From assembly GCA_902825945.1 (NCBI GenBank), contig CADECY010000021.1, positions 32,187 to 71,667 on the forward strand: a stretch of 39,481 bases of DNA, in the 5' to 3' direction. Position 1 is the first letter of the stretch. Every line of letters begins with the position of its first letter. This stretch comes from an uncultured Acidobacteriota bacterium. Its GTDB lineage: Bacteria > Acidobacteriota > Terriglobia > Bryobacterales > Bryobacteraceae. Positions 1-8,573 of this stretch are shown here, in pieces. Made by a program: the position numbers and the translations under genes. Under the pieces are notes generated by a model that worked only from the letters and a program-made list of their open reading frames with translations, was not told the DNA's origin and did no database searches.

Positions 1-303
1 CGGCTCCACTCGCACCGGCTCAGCACGAGCGATTTCGACCGGACGCTCGGGCTTCGACTTCGCCTTTACCTTGGTCGCAGGCTTACGAGCCGGTTCGACG
101 GCTTCGGCGACGGGGGGAGGGGGAGCGGCTGGCTCGGCAACCGGTGCGGGCTTCGGATCCGAAGGCGCAACCACTTGTGCGATCTGTGCCACCGGTGCCG
201 GGGCGGCGGGAACTGGCGCGGGTTCCGGCCTTCGATTCATCACGATCGCGATCGCCGAGGCGACGAGCGCACCCGTGGCAAACGCGGCGACTGTCTGTTT
301 CAT
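1..303 (-). CDS. Membrane-anchored Pro/Ala-rich protein, N-terminal part only
   Basis: This gene runs off the left edge, so only its first 101 codons are visible. The ATG at 301-303 is preceded on the minus strand by an AGAGGA ribosome binding site about five bases upstream, which fixes the start. Translation begins MKQTVAAFATGALVASAIAI, one hydrophobic helix at about residues 5-21 behind a single Lys, so it is a signal anchor or signal peptide. After a short Asn-Arg-Arg stretch the chain becomes a Pro/Ala/Val-rich linker (about residues 27-70) and then Lys/Arg-rich with repeated Pro-Ala-Thr-Lys and Lys-Pro-Glu-Arg. This resembles the periplasm-spanning linkers of TonB-like or cell-wall-associated proteins, but the functional domain is outside the window and I assign no function. 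It diverges from dusB across 63 bases. Confidence 0.72.
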   Translation of the reverse strand, partial: MKQTVAAFATGALVASAIAIVMNRRPEPAPVPAAPAPVAQIAQVVAPSDPKPAPVAEPAAPPPPVAEAVEPARKPATKVKAKSKPERPVEIARAEPVRVEP

Positions 304-354
304 GATGAAGTCCTCTCAACCTGTTTAACGCGCGCGCAAGGGAGAGAGTTTCTC

Positions 355-360
355 TAAAAT
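355..360 (+). promoter_or_regulatory. Candidate -10 box giving a leaderless dusB transcript
   Basis: TAAAAT matches TATAAT at five of six positions and ends seven bases before the GTG start of dusB. A transcript from here would begin at or next to the start codon. No Shine-Dalgarno sequence lies at normal distance; the purine run GGGAGAGAG at about 340-348 is too far upstream. I see no good -35 at 17 bases. This is inference from motif position only. Confidence 0.35.
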
Positions 361-366
361 GGAAGT

Positions 367-1380
367 GTGACGCAATTTCCGCGCGAGTTCCACATCGGAC
401 CGGTGCCGATTCGGCCCGCGACGGTGCTCGCGCCGATGGCGGGCGTCACCGACACGGTTTTCCGGCGGCTGATCCGCGATCAGGGCGGTTGCGGGCTGCT
501 CATGACCGAGTTCACCAGCTCCCATGGCGTGGTGGCGAACGCGCAGCGGTCGAACACGGCCAAGCTGATGCGGTACCTCTACTTCGACCCGGAAGAGCAC
601 CCGATCACGGCTCAGCTGTTCGGCGCCGATCCCGACATCATGGCCGATGCCGCGCGCGTCTGCCAGGACTTGGGCTATGACGCCGTGGACATCAACTTCG
701 GCTGTCCGGTGAAGAAGGTGGTCCGGTGCAATGGCGGATCGGGGATGCTGCGGAATCTTCCGCTCGTCGAGGAACTGCTGCGGAAGGTCCGCGCGGCGAT
801 CACGATTCCGCTCACGATGAAGTTCCGTGCCGGCTGGAACGATCACGAACTGGTGCATGTCCGGATGGCGAATCTCGCCGAGGATTGCGGCTTGCAGGCG
901 ATCGCGCTGCATCCGCGCACGCGGGAACAGGGCTACTCGGGCCGCGCCGATTGGACGCGGATCGCCGAAGTAAAGGCGGCGGTGAAGATTCCGGTGATCG
1001 GTAACGGCGACATCGTGACGCCGCAAGACGCCGTCCGCATGGTAGCTGAGACGGGCTGCGACGCGGTGATGATCGGCCGGACGGCATCGTCGAATCCATG
1101 GATCTTCCGCGAGATCGCGGACTATGTCGCCACCGGAAGTTATCGAACCCCCTCCGAGCAGGATCGCTATGAACTGATGAAGACCTACTATGGAATGCTC
1201 GCGGACCGGGATGACCCCGAAGCGGTGGGCAAGATGAAGCAATTCGCCACCTACTTCACGCACGGTGTGCGCGATGGATCGAAGCTGCGGCAGTTGATCT
1301 ACCACGCCAAGGAAGCGGTGGAAATTCAGGATCTGGTGGACAGCTTCTTTCATCACGAATTGGCGGAGACAGCGGCTTGA
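367..1380 (+). CDS. dusB: tRNA-dihydrouridine synthase (DusB-like)
   Basis: This FMN enzyme reduces specific uridines to dihydrouridine in the tRNA D-loop, using NADPH, in the cytoplasm. The 337-residue protein has family-normal length. Visible hallmarks are the FMN-binding loop MAGVTD (residues 24-29), the catalytic-cysteine motif DINFGCPVKKV with Cys113, the following NGGSGML segment, KFRAGW, the HPRTREQGYSG loop, and the phosphate-binding pair GNGDI and IGRTASSNPWIF. A TIM barrel followed by a helical C-terminal domain is expected. The start is GTG; an ATG eight bases upstream is in another frame and stops after three codons. The stop overlaps the start of rnhA by four bases (TTGA), so the two are translationally coupled. 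The DusB subgroup is chosen from the CPVKKV and NGGSG wording; substrate uridine position is not provable from sequence. Confidence 0.95.
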   Translation: MTQFPREFHIGPVPIRPATVLAPMAGVTDTVFRRLIRDQGGCGLLMTEFTSSHGVVANAQRSNTAKLMRYLYFDPEEHPITAQLFGADPDIMADAARVCQDLGYDAVDINFGCPVKKVVRCNGGSGMLRNLPLVEELLRKVRAAITIPLTMKFRAGWNDHELVHVRMANLAEDCGLQAIALHPRTREQGYSGRADWTRIAEVKAAVKIPVIGNGDIVTPQDAVRMVAETGCDAVMIGRTASSNPWIFREIADYVATGSYRTPSEQDRYELMKTYYGMLADRDDPEAVGKMKQFATYFTHGVRDGSKLRQLIYHAKEAVEIQDLVDSFFHHELAETAA

Positions 1381-1829
1381 GCGAAATGAAAAAGGTCCGC
1401 CTGATCACGGACGGATCGTGCAAGGGAAATCCCGGCCCGGGCGGCTGGGCGTGCATTCTGAAGTTCGGGCAGCACTCCAAGGAGATGTACGGCCACGCGG
1501 CGCAGACCACGAACAACCGCATGGAAATCCAGGCGGCGATCGAGGGATTGAAGGCGCTGAAGGAGCGGTGCGAGGTGACGATCGTCACCGATTCCGAGTA
1601 TCTGAAGAACGGAATCACGCAGTGGATCTCGGGCTGGAAGCGGAAGGGCTGGCTGACCAAGGACGGGAGTCCGGTGAAGAACCAGGAACTGTGGGTCCAG
1701 TTGGACGATCTTGTGGAACGCCACGACACTCATTGGACGTGGACCAAGGGCCACGCGAGCGACGACGAGAACAACCGCTGCGACGAGTTGGCGCAGATGG
1801 CGGCGGCCAAGCAGATCACCAAACGTTAG
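1377..1829 (+). CDS. rnhA: Ribonuclease HI
   Basis: This enzyme cleaves the RNA strand of RNA-DNA hybrids, removing primers and R-loops. The 150-residue protein is of standard length and complete. The catalytic acids are all present: Asp12 (TDGSCKGNPGPGGW), Glu50 (NNRME), Asp72 (TDSEYL) and Asp136 (NNRCDELA), with the general-acid His126 in WTKGHA. Each is offset by exactly two from the E. coli numbering D10/E48/D70/H124/D134. The basic Trp-rich handle (WISGWKRKGW, residues 83-92) is retained. The TTG start overlaps the dusB stop, and a GGAG lies nine bases upstream. An in-frame ATG at 1386 (MKKVRLITDG) is an equally plausible start and would remove only three residues. Confidence 0.96.
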   Translation: MSEMKKVRLITDGSCKGNPGPGGWACILKFGQHSKEMYGHAAQTTNNRMEIQAAIEGLKALKERCEVTIVTDSEYLKNGITQWISGWKRKGWLTKDGSPVKNQELWVQLDDLVERHDTHWTWTKGHASDDENNRCDELAQMAAAKQITKR

Positions 1830-1905
1830 GCCCGGCGCGGTGGCGTCCTGATGTTTGACCGTTGCGCCCAGTGCGGATGGCGAGATCCGCCGAGGGGGAC
1901 ACGGG

Positions 1906-2673
1906 ATGAAACGATTGGTTTTCGCGCCGTTCTGACGGCAGCAATGCCCGTTCTGGTGGCCACCGTCACGGCGGGAATCGAGCCGACGGTCCGGATCTCG
2001 GGCAACGGATGGAGTGGCGCGGATGGAACTTTCACTCTCGCCAATCCGCCAGCGGACCTTGCCAGTATTTCCGCCAACCAGCCGCGCATCTGGTTCGAGC
2101 GCCGGCTTCTGGTTCCGGACTTGTCCTACGGGGGCACTCCCATGGGCGGCGTGCTCGTGGATTGGCTGAAAGATTCAGAAGCGCTGGGTGGTGCCCTACG
2201 CGCAGCTTCCGGGTGGCGCGCTGCTGCCCAAAGCCTCTTTCGCCCCGCTGCTGCGGCGAGTGGACGCCGGGACCGCGGTGGACAGCTACTACTTCTACTC
2301 CAACCGGAACAACTTGAACGTGCTCAGCAACCCGTCCTACACCGGAAGCATCGTGATCCGGCTTCCGATTCTCGGGGTGATCACACGGAACGGTCCATTG
2401 ACGGAGAACAAGCTGACCACGACCAATGCGGACTTCGGCCGGCCTGGCGGAGCGGTTATCCGGCGGCGAAGACCGTCGGCCACGACGACGCTTTTCGGTC
2501 GAGAAGGTGAGCGGCGGATGGAGCTCGATTGCAGAATAACCAATAACGGCTTCGACAACTTCCGCATCCTGACGGCCACGCCCGAGCCCGCGGCATGGGC
2601 CGCGTTCTGACTCGCGGCTTCGGTGCTGGTTATGGCCGCCCGCCACCGGCGGCTGCGATCTCCGGCTCGGTGA
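1906..2673 (+). pseudogene. Broken PEP-CTERM secreted protein
   Basis: Read with two frame changes, this is a complete PEP-CTERM protein. It starts MKRLVFA at 1906 (frame 1). After losing one G near 1926 the frame becomes VLTAAMPVLVATVTA, completing a signal peptide, and then SGNGWSGADGTFTLANPP. After gaining one A near 2170 it returns to frame 1 with RWVVPYAQLPGGALLPKASF and a beta-rich body. At the C terminus TPEPAAWAAF is followed by TGA at 2608-2610. The same frame then continues LAASVLVMAARHRRLR to a second stop at 2671-2673. That is the classic PEP motif, hydrophobic helix and Arg cluster of exosortase substrates, interrupted once. The body is not a domain I recognise. Either the gene is decaying or the assembly has errors; the nonsense substitution is harder to blame on sequencing. 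Its intact relative in type lies at 29491. Confidence 0.75.
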
Positions 2674-2761
2674 TTCCGGGGCTCCCGGCGCGGTATGATT
2701 CAGATCAGGCCACGCCGCCGCATCCCCACGTCCGGGCGATACCCGCACCAAGGATGCCCGC

Positions 2762-4693
2762 ATGCCGATTCACCCCCTCGAACCTTTGTCCGCCGCGGAA
2801 GTGGCCGAAGCTGTCCGCCTGATCCGGGCGATCCCGAGTTTCAACCCCACCACGCGCATCATCAGCATCATGCTGAAGGAGCCGGCGAAAGATCTGGTTC
2901 ATGCCTGGTCCGGATCGGAAGCGCCTGCCCGATCGGCAGCGGCGGTGCTGTTCGACAACGGATCGAACACCGCCTATGACGCGGTTCTCGATCTGACGGC
3001 CGGGAACGTAGTCAGCGTCACGGCCGCGCCGGCCGGATCTCAGCCGACTATGTCGGTGGACGAGCAGGCCGAGTGTGAGCAGGCGGTGCTTTCGAGTCCG
3101 GAGTTCCGCGATGCGTTGAAGCGTCATTACGGCATCGAGGATACGGCACTGGTGATGGCCGACATCTGGAGCGCTGGCAACTACGGGTCAGAGGAAGACC
3201 GGACACGGCGGCTGGCGCGGCCGTTGTGTTTCCTGCGCAGCGACTCAGCCGATAACGGCTATGCACGCCCGATCGAAGGAATCCGGCCGGTGGTGGATCT
3301 GAACCTGATGCAGGTGATCCGGGTGGAGGAGTACGGCGCGTGGCCGCTTCCGCCGGAGTCCGGCAACTACGCCGCGGCGCGCGTTCCGAACCAGCGCAGC
3401 GACATCAAGCCGCTTTCGATCACTCAGCCCGAGGGGCCGAGTTTCCGCCTCGAGGGGCGCGAGATGCATTGGCAGAATTGGAAGTTCGTCATCGGGTTCA
3501 ACGCGCGCGAGGGACTGACGCTGCATCACGTGCGATATGCCGATCAGGGCCGCGACCGCTCGATTCTCTATCGCGCGTCGCTGACCGAGATGGTGGTGCC
3601 CTACGGTGATCCGAATCCCACGCAGGCGAGGAAGAATGCGTTCGACGTGGGCGAGTACGGGATGGGGATGTGCGCGAACAGTCTGCGGCTGGGTTGCGAT
3701 TGTCTGGGGCACATTCAGTATCTCGATGCGCACCTATGCGACAGCCGGGGCGGCGCGCTGACGATTCCCAACGCGATCTGCATTCACGAAGAGGATTTCG
3801 GAATCCTGTGGAAGCACACCGACCGGCGGCTGCCGGAGTCGCCGGAAGTGCGGCGTTCGCGGCGGCTCGTGGTCTCCTCCATTTCGACGGTGGAGAACTA
3901 CGAGTACGGATTCTTCTGGTACTTCTATCAGGACGGTAACATCCAGTGCGAGATCAAGCTGACGGGCATCCTGTCGCTGGGCGCGGCGCGTCCGGGAGAA
4001 AAGCCAGTGTGGGGCACGATGATCGCGCCGCAACTCTATGCGCCGAATCACCAGCACTTCTTCAATGTCCGGCTAGACTTCGACCTCGACGGCGTAGCAA
4101 ACACGGTGCAGCAGGTGGACGTGGTGGCCGATCCGCTGGATGAGGACAACCCGTACGAGAATGCGTTCCGAGCGAAGGCGATCCCGCTGCAAAGCGAGAA
4201 GCAGGCGCGCGCTCACTTGAATCTCGAGACGGCGCGCACGTGGAAGATCGTGAATCCGGCCGTGACCAACGCGCTGGGCGATCCGGTTGGGTACAAATTC
4301 ATGCCGGGAGACAATTCGTTTCCGCTGGCTTCACCGAATGCGTGGTGGCGTAAACGAGCGGGCTTCGTGAACCATCACGTGTGGGTGACGCCGTATCGCG
4401 AAGAAGAGAAGTACGCGGCGGGTGACTTTCCCAACCAAAGCGGCGGTGGTGCCGGCTTGACCGAATGGACGGAGGCGGATCGCGCGATCGCGGGAACGGA
4501 CGTCGTGTTCTGGTACACGTTCGGGCACACGCACATTCCGAGGCCGGAGGATTATCCGGTGATGCCCACGGCCTACATCGGATTCCTGTTGAAGCCGAAC
4601 GGATTCTTCAAGCAGAATCCCGCAAACGATGTTCCTCCATCGGAGCCGAAGAAGGCGGACCCATTGAAGGTTCATTCGTGCTGCGGAAGTTGA
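2762..4693 (+). CDS. Copper amine oxidase (topaquinone-dependent)
   Basis: The enzyme oxidises primary amines to aldehydes with release of ammonia and hydrogen peroxide. All catalytic residues are readable. The topaquinone precursor Tyr380 sits in [16 protein letters not shown]. The catalytic base Asp295 sits in [10 protein letters not shown], 85 residues before it, as in the Arthrobacter enzyme. Copper ligands are the His-Gln-His pair at about 430 and 432 (APNHQHFFN) and a third His at about 590 ([15 protein letters not shown]). Length (643 residues) is family-normal. No signal peptide is evident, so it is probably cytoplasmic. AAGGA at 2750-2754, seven bases upstream, supports the ATG. The C terminus ends in a Cys-Cys-Gly-Ser tail. 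Its last 86 bases overlap the convergent kinase gene. Substrate amine cannot be inferred. Confidence 0.94.
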   Translation: MPIHPLEPLSAAEVAEAVRLIRAIPSFNPTTRIISIMLKEPAKDLVHAWSGSEAPARSAAAVLFDNGSNTAYDAVLDLTAGNVVSVTAAPAGSQPTMSVDEQAECEQAVLSSPEFRDALKRHYGIEDTALVMADIWSAGNYGSEEDRTRRLARPLCFLRSDSADNGYARPIEGIRPVVDLNLMQVIRVEEYGAWPLPPESGNYAAARVPNQRSDIKPLSITQPEGPSFRLEGREMHWQNWKFVIGFNAREGLTLHHVRYADQGRDRSILYRASLTEMVVPYGDPNPTQARKNAFDVGEYGMGMCANSLRLGCDCLGHIQYLDAHLCDSRGGALTIPNAICIHEEDFGILWKHTDRRLPESPEVRRSRRLVVSSISTVENYEYGFFWYFYQDGNIQCEIKLTGILSLGAARPGEKPVWGTMIAPQLYAPNHQHFFNVRLDFDLDGVANTVQQVDVVADPLDEDNPYENAFRAKAIPLQSEKQARAHLNLETARTWKIVNPAVTNALGDPVGYKFMPGDNSFPLASPNAWWRKRAGFVNHHVWVTPYREEEKYAAGDFPNQSGGGAGLTEWTEADRAIAGTDVVFWYTFGHTHIPRPEDYPVMPTAYIGFLLKPNGFFKQNPANDVPPSEPKKADPLKVHSCCGS

Positions 4694-6896
4694 CCTCACA
4701 AACCGATTCGAGAAGCGCCGCGAGGTCGGCCCAGACCAGCGGCTTGCTCAGGTAAGCATCCATTCCGGCTTCCAGGCATCTCTCCTTGTCGCCGGCCAGC
4801 GCGTGTGCGGTGAGGGCGATGATGGGAGTATGCTGGCCGGACCGCTTCTCGCGCTCGCGGATACAGGCAGTCGCTTCGAAGCCTCCCATGACGGGCATTT
4901 GAATGTCCATCAGGATGGCGTCGAAGGACTCGCGGGCGCTCAAGTCCACGGCCGTTGCTCCGTCGGGCGCCAGGGCCACGGCATGGCCGGCTTTCCTGAG
5001 CAGGGCCGAACCGACCGCTTGGTTCACCTTGTTGTCTTCGGCGAGCAGAATGCGCAAACGGTGACGACACTCTTCGGCCCGCGGGGCCACTGGCTGGCTG
5101 GGAGGCGGGGGTGACAATTCGAGTTCGAGACGGGCGGCGATCTCTTCCGGTCCGAGCGGCTTTGCCAAACTGGGTCCGGTGGCGAACCGCTCGCGCCACT
5201 CGGGCGGAGCGTTTCCACCCGCCAGCAGAATCGGCAGCGCATGTGCATCCCAACGCGACCTCACCTGCTCGCACAGCACCAAGCCCGCGCCGCCCGGCAA
5301 ATCGGCGTCCACCAGAAGGAAGTCAAATGGGCGGCCAGCCGCCTGAGCTTCGGAGAGCAGCGGAACCACGGAGGCGGGATCGGCGGGCGCGGAAGTCTCG
5401 AGCCCCATTCGAGCGAGTGAGCGTTCGAGAACTCCGCGCGCCGTAGCGTTACCGGCTATCAGCAGAATCCGCCTTCCTTGCCAGGAGCGAGCCGGTTCCG
5501 GGCCTGGCGCGGGCGCGGCGCCGAGGCACGCGCTGAAGTAGAAGGTGCTGCCCGTGCCGGGCTCGCTCTCCACTCCGATGGCTCCACCCATCAGGCCGGC
5601 AAGTTGCTTGGAGATGGCGAGCCCGAGCCCGGTGCCGCCATACTTGCGCGTGGTGGAGCCGTCGGCCTGCGTGAAAGCCTCGAATATCGCTTTCTGATGG
5701 TCTGGCGCGATTCCGATTCCGGTGTCGCGCACTTCAAAGTAGATCCGCCCGGGGCCGCTGGGGCGGACGCGAATCACGATCTCGCCATCGTCGGTGAACT
5801 TGACCGCGTTGCCGGCCAGGTTGACGATGATCTGGCGAAGCCTACCAGCGTCTCCGATGAACCGGTCCGGAGTGCCGGGTTCGATCTCATGAACGAGTTC
5901 GACGTCCTTTGCGCGAGCCCTGACCGCAAGGGGCTTGAGGCACCCGGAAAGCAATTCCGCCAGCGAGAACTCGACAGGATCGAGTTGCAGCTTGCCTGCC
6001 TCGATTTTGGAAAAATCGAGAATGTCACCGATGAGGAGCAGCATTGCCTCTCCCGATGACCGGGCCGTCGTGAGGTAGTAGCGCTGTTCGCTTGTCAACT
6101 CGGTCGAGAGGGCGAGATCGGTCATGCCGAGGACTCCGTTCATCGGCGTGCGAATCTCATGGCTCATGTTGGCGAGGAATTCGCTCTTGGCCCGATTGGC
6201 TTCCTCCGCGCGCTTGGTGGCCTCGACGAGTTCGGCATTGATGCGGAGAATCGGGCCGGTCACCGACCGGTGAATCGTCGCATTGACGGCGAAAGAGGCG
6301 GCCACGAGTGTAACGGCAAGAAGGGCGAGCGCGAACAGCCTCTCGCGGCGGGAGTCATCCGCCGCGAGAGCGAGCCTCCGGCGAAGCGCATCTGACGAGA
6401 GCCGTTCGAGCGCGATCAGATCGGCCGACAGACGTTCCGTGTCGCGAGCCAGGATCCGCATCTGCTCTTGGGTGGCTGGCGAAATTTCGCGTCCGCCGCG
6501 AACAACGGGTCCGTAGATTGCTTCCGCCGAGCGGGTGAACCCGGCCAGGCCGCTGAGGGCCCGCGACGTCCGTTCGCGCCTCTTGACCTTGTCCTGATTG
6601 AAACTCGCGGTGCTTTCGAGTTCGCGCTCGGCACGGCGTGCTTCCTCGATCCCGCGGCCGAGCGCCGCTTCGTCCTGCATCAATACGGCGTCGTTGAACG
6701 CCCGGACCGAGGCCTGAAAGGCAGCGACGGCGCGTTGGGTGGACTGGGCGGCCGGGAACATGGTGCGGCTCAATTGCTCTAGTTCGCGCTCGCGGTGGAC
6801 TCCCTGCACTTGCAGCAAGGCCGTCGTCAGAACGAACCCGGCTACGAAAATGGCGATGCTCAGCCAAATCTTCGCTTTGATGCTCAGATGTTTCAT
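4608..6896 (-). CDS. Hybrid sensor histidine kinase with two receiver domains
   Basis: This is an inner-membrane sensor of 762 residues. Order: helix 1 (about 10-30), a periplasmic helical region (31-187) ending before helix 2 (188-207), a short linker, HisKA with phospho-acceptor His246 in [15 protein letters not shown], and an ATPase domain with N-box NAVKFTDDG (364-371), G1 DTGIGIAP and G2 [15 protein letters not shown]. The first receiver (about 475-592) keeps the phospho-Asp position (Asp530) and Lys579 but lacks the acidic pair, reading LLIAGNA, so it is probably a pseudo-receiver. The second (about 613-733) is complete, with Glu620/Asp621, Asp664 in [11 protein letters not shown], Thr696 and Lys718. 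No HPt or output domain follows. The start overlaps the binding-protein stop by four bases (ATGA), so it is co-translated. The last 28 residues lie antisense to the amine oxidase end and add nothing recognisable. Confidence 0.93.
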   Translation of the reverse strand: MKHLSIKAKIWLSIAIFVAGFVLTTALLQVQGVHRERELEQLSRTMFPAAQSTQRAVAAFQASVRAFNDAVLMQDEAALGRGIEEARRAERELESTASFNQDKVKRRERTSRALSGLAGFTRSAEAIYGPVVRGGREISPATQEQMRILARDTERLSADLIALERLSSDALRRRLALAADDSRRERLFALALLAVTLVAASFAVNATIHRSVTGPILRINAELVEATKRAEEANRAKSEFLANMSHEIRTPMNGVLGMTDLALSTELTSEQRYYLTTARSSGEAMLLLIGDILDFSKIEAGKLQLDPVEFSLAELLSGCLKPLAVRARAKDVELVHEIEPGTPDRFIGDAGRLRQIIVNLAGNAVKFTDDGEIVIRVRPSGPGRIYFEVRDTGIGIAPDHQKAIFEAFTQADGSTTRKYGGTGLGLAISKQLAGLMGGAIGVESEPGTGSTFYFSACLGAAPAPGPEPARSWQGRRILLIAGNATARGVLERSLARMGLETSAPADPASVVPLLSEAQAAGRPFDFLLVDADLPGGAGLVLCEQVRSRWDAHALPILLAGGNAPPEWRERFATGPSLAKPLGPEEIAARLELELSPPPPSQPVAPRAEECRHRLRILLAEDNKVNQAVGSALLRKAGHAVALAPDGATAVDLSARESFDAILMDIQMPVMGGFEATACIREREKRSGQHTPIIALTAHALAGDKERCLEAGMDAYLSKPLVWADLAALLESVCEVNFRSTNEPSMGPPSSAPMEEHRLRDSA

Positions 6897-7318
6897 CGGT
6901 TGCCGGGGACGACGCGAATGGTGACGAGGGGGCCAGCGGGCGAAGACTCGCGGATGAATCCGATGGCTCCCGGAGTGCGCGCGACGAAATCAACTACCTC
7001 GGTGTCGCCTGCCAGCGACAGGGGCATTGACCATCGGCCCGTGAAAACCAAGCTCCGGTAGTAGGTCTCGAGGGCCGTTTTCGATTTCCCGAGGTAATGG
7101 GAGGCGAATCGGCTCAGATTGTCATGGTCGCGATTGAGCACTGGATGGACCGGCCGTCCCCCCACCGAAGTAGTGTCGCCGAGGAAGATGGCGCGAAGGT
7201 CATGGCCCGAGATCACCGACAGGCCGACGGAGGGGTTGGCGACGATCTTGATGCCTTCCGATCCCGCGGCAGCAAGACCGGCGAGCAGCACCGGCAAGAG
7301 AAGTCGAATAGCGTTCAT
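6893..7318 (-). CDS. Small PstS-like periplasmic binding protein
   Basis: This is a 141-residue secreted protein with signal peptide [20 protein letters not shown]. The mature part reads like one lobe of the PstS-type binding fold: [10 protein letters not shown], the helix [34 protein letters not shown], a Trp-containing turn, and [19 protein letters not shown] full PstS is roughly twice as long, so this is the compact single-domain form, not an obvious truncation, since both ends are intact. It sits between a porin-like gene (six bases upstream) and a hybrid kinase (four-base overlap). I infer that it captures a solute in the periplasm and presents it to the kinase rather than feeding an ABC transporter, because no permease or ATPase is nearby. 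Phosphate as ligand is not shown. Confidence 0.78.
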   Translation of the reverse strand: MNAIRLLLPVLLAGLAAAGSEGIKIVANPSVGLSVISGHDLRAIFLGDTTSVGGRPVHPVLNRDHDNLSRFASHYLGKSKTALETYYRSLVFTGRWSMPLSLAGDTEVVDFVARTPGAIGFIRESSPAGPLVTIRVVPGNR

Positions 7319-7324
7319 CGCGGC

Positions 7325-8560
7325 CTACCAGTAGAACCCCAACCGGATGACGAGCAGGAGCGTCTTGGGTTTCAGTCCGCGCGGGTTGTCTCGAGGATAG
7401 AATCCTCGCGTGGTTCCGGGTTCGCCGTATCCGTCCATGTGGTGACCCTCGACTTTCAGATCCCAATGATCCCGGAAGTCGAACCGCGAGGCTACCGCAT
7501 GATCGTGGACGTGCAACTCCTCGGGCCTGCTGGCGCCTCCCGGCGAGGGGCGATTCGCGTTCGGCGAATATCGCGAGTGATAGCTTCCAGCTTCGAACCA
7601 CTTGTTGAAACGATAGGCGGCCGCGCCGTACCACGCGCGGCTGTCGTAGGGGAGGGGAACGACAGCCGGACCAAAGCTTCCGAACGGGTTGACGGCCTTG
7701 CTGTAGCTGACCACCCGGCTGCGCTCAAAGTCGAGCCGCAGGCCGCCCCTTTGATACTGCGCGGAGAGAGTGGTGTTCTTCACGGAACCGGAGTGGATCT
7801 CGAATGATCCGCCGAAGCGTTCGTTGTCGCCGAAGAAGTGATTCGGCGCGCTCATTCTCGCCGCGCCTAGCAGCAGGCCTGAGATCGGTGTCGTCCACTT
7901 GACATCCGCTCCGGCCAAGGTGCCCGTGGCGCGGGTTACGCGCAGTCCCGCGCTTTCGATGCCGTAGACACGGCCGCCGTCGAGGTCGCGGGGAGAACGT
8001 CCGCTGAAAACCGTATAGGCGAAACTCCCGGCCCGCCGCGCGGGTACGGTTCCATAAAAGTTGACACCAGTGTGGGCGACGCTGAGCCCCCGGAGATCGA
8101 GCGGATACAGGGACTGCGGCAGCAGGGCCCACGTATGGAGAAACTCCATGTCCTGTGTGTCGTTGTAAAGGCCGAAGACGGTCTTGACCTTACCCGCGCG
8201 AATGCCGAACGAGTCATGAAAGCGGTAGTCCGCAAAGCCCCAGTCGAGCTTGACATGGCCATGCCCGAGGTTGCCAACCTTGCGCGAATACAGTTGCGCT
8301 CCGGCGCGCAGCCTGTCCGTGATCCGTACCGATCCGTTCAGTCCGGCATCGGTCGGGGAAAAGGTCCCCTGGCCAGTCTGGGTACCCAGGTAATTGTTGC
8401 CGTCACTGAGCATGAAGCCCTGGGAAAAGAAGCCGTGCAACTGCACCGGCCGGTCGAGAATCCGTGGCTCGGCCAGCGCCGCCACCACCGTGGGCAACGC
8501 CATCAGGAATCGACACGGAAATGCACCGGTCACGCCTATCTCATCGGACCGGGGCGACAC
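7325..8560 (-). CDS. Porin-like outer-membrane beta-barrel protein
   Basis: The chain is built from alternating short hydrophobic and polar strands rich in Gly, Tyr and Phe, and it ends Ile-Arg-Leu-Gly-Phe-Tyr-Trp, the terminal aromatic residue typical of BAM-inserted barrels. Length (411 residues) fits a 16- to 18-strand porin. The hydrophobic stretch FLMALPTVVAALAEP near the N terminus looks like the signal peptide. The GTG at 8560 is taken as start but leaves a long polar N-region. In-frame GTG at 8533 (MTGAFPCRFLMALP) or ATG at 8503 would give more normal signal peptides, and none has a convincing ribosome binding site. It lies 13 bases after the dehydratase gene and six before the binding protein, so it is operonic with both. 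Selectivity is unknown; an anion or sugar-acid role is only suggested by the neighbours. Confidence 0.75.
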   Translation of the reverse strand: MSPRSDEIGVTGAFPCRFLMALPTVVAALAEPRILDRPVQLHGFFSQGFMLSDGNNYLGTQTGQGTFSPTDAGLNGSVRITDRLRAGAQLYSRKVGNLGHGHVKLDWGFADYRFHDSFGIRAGKVKTVFGLYNDTQDMEFLHTWALLPQSLYPLDLRGLSVAHTGVNFYGTVPARRAGSFAYTVFSGRSPRDLDGGRVYGIESAGLRVTRATGTLAGADVKWTTPISGLLLGAARMSAPNHFFGDNERFGGSFEIHSGSVKNTTLSAQYQRGGLRLDFERSRVVSYSKAVNPFGSFGPAVVPLPYDSRAWYGAAAYRFNKWFEAGSYHSRYSPNANRPSPGGASRPEELHVHDHAVASRFDFRDHWDLKVEGHHMDGYGEPGTTRGFYPRDNPRGLKPKTLLLVIRLGFYW

Positions 8561-8573
8561 GGTTTGAGCGAAT

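Noticed and set aside
2671..2699. TATGAT at 2694-2699 as a promoter for the amine oxidase
   Set aside because: No -35 at a suitable distance, and the signal is weak by itself.
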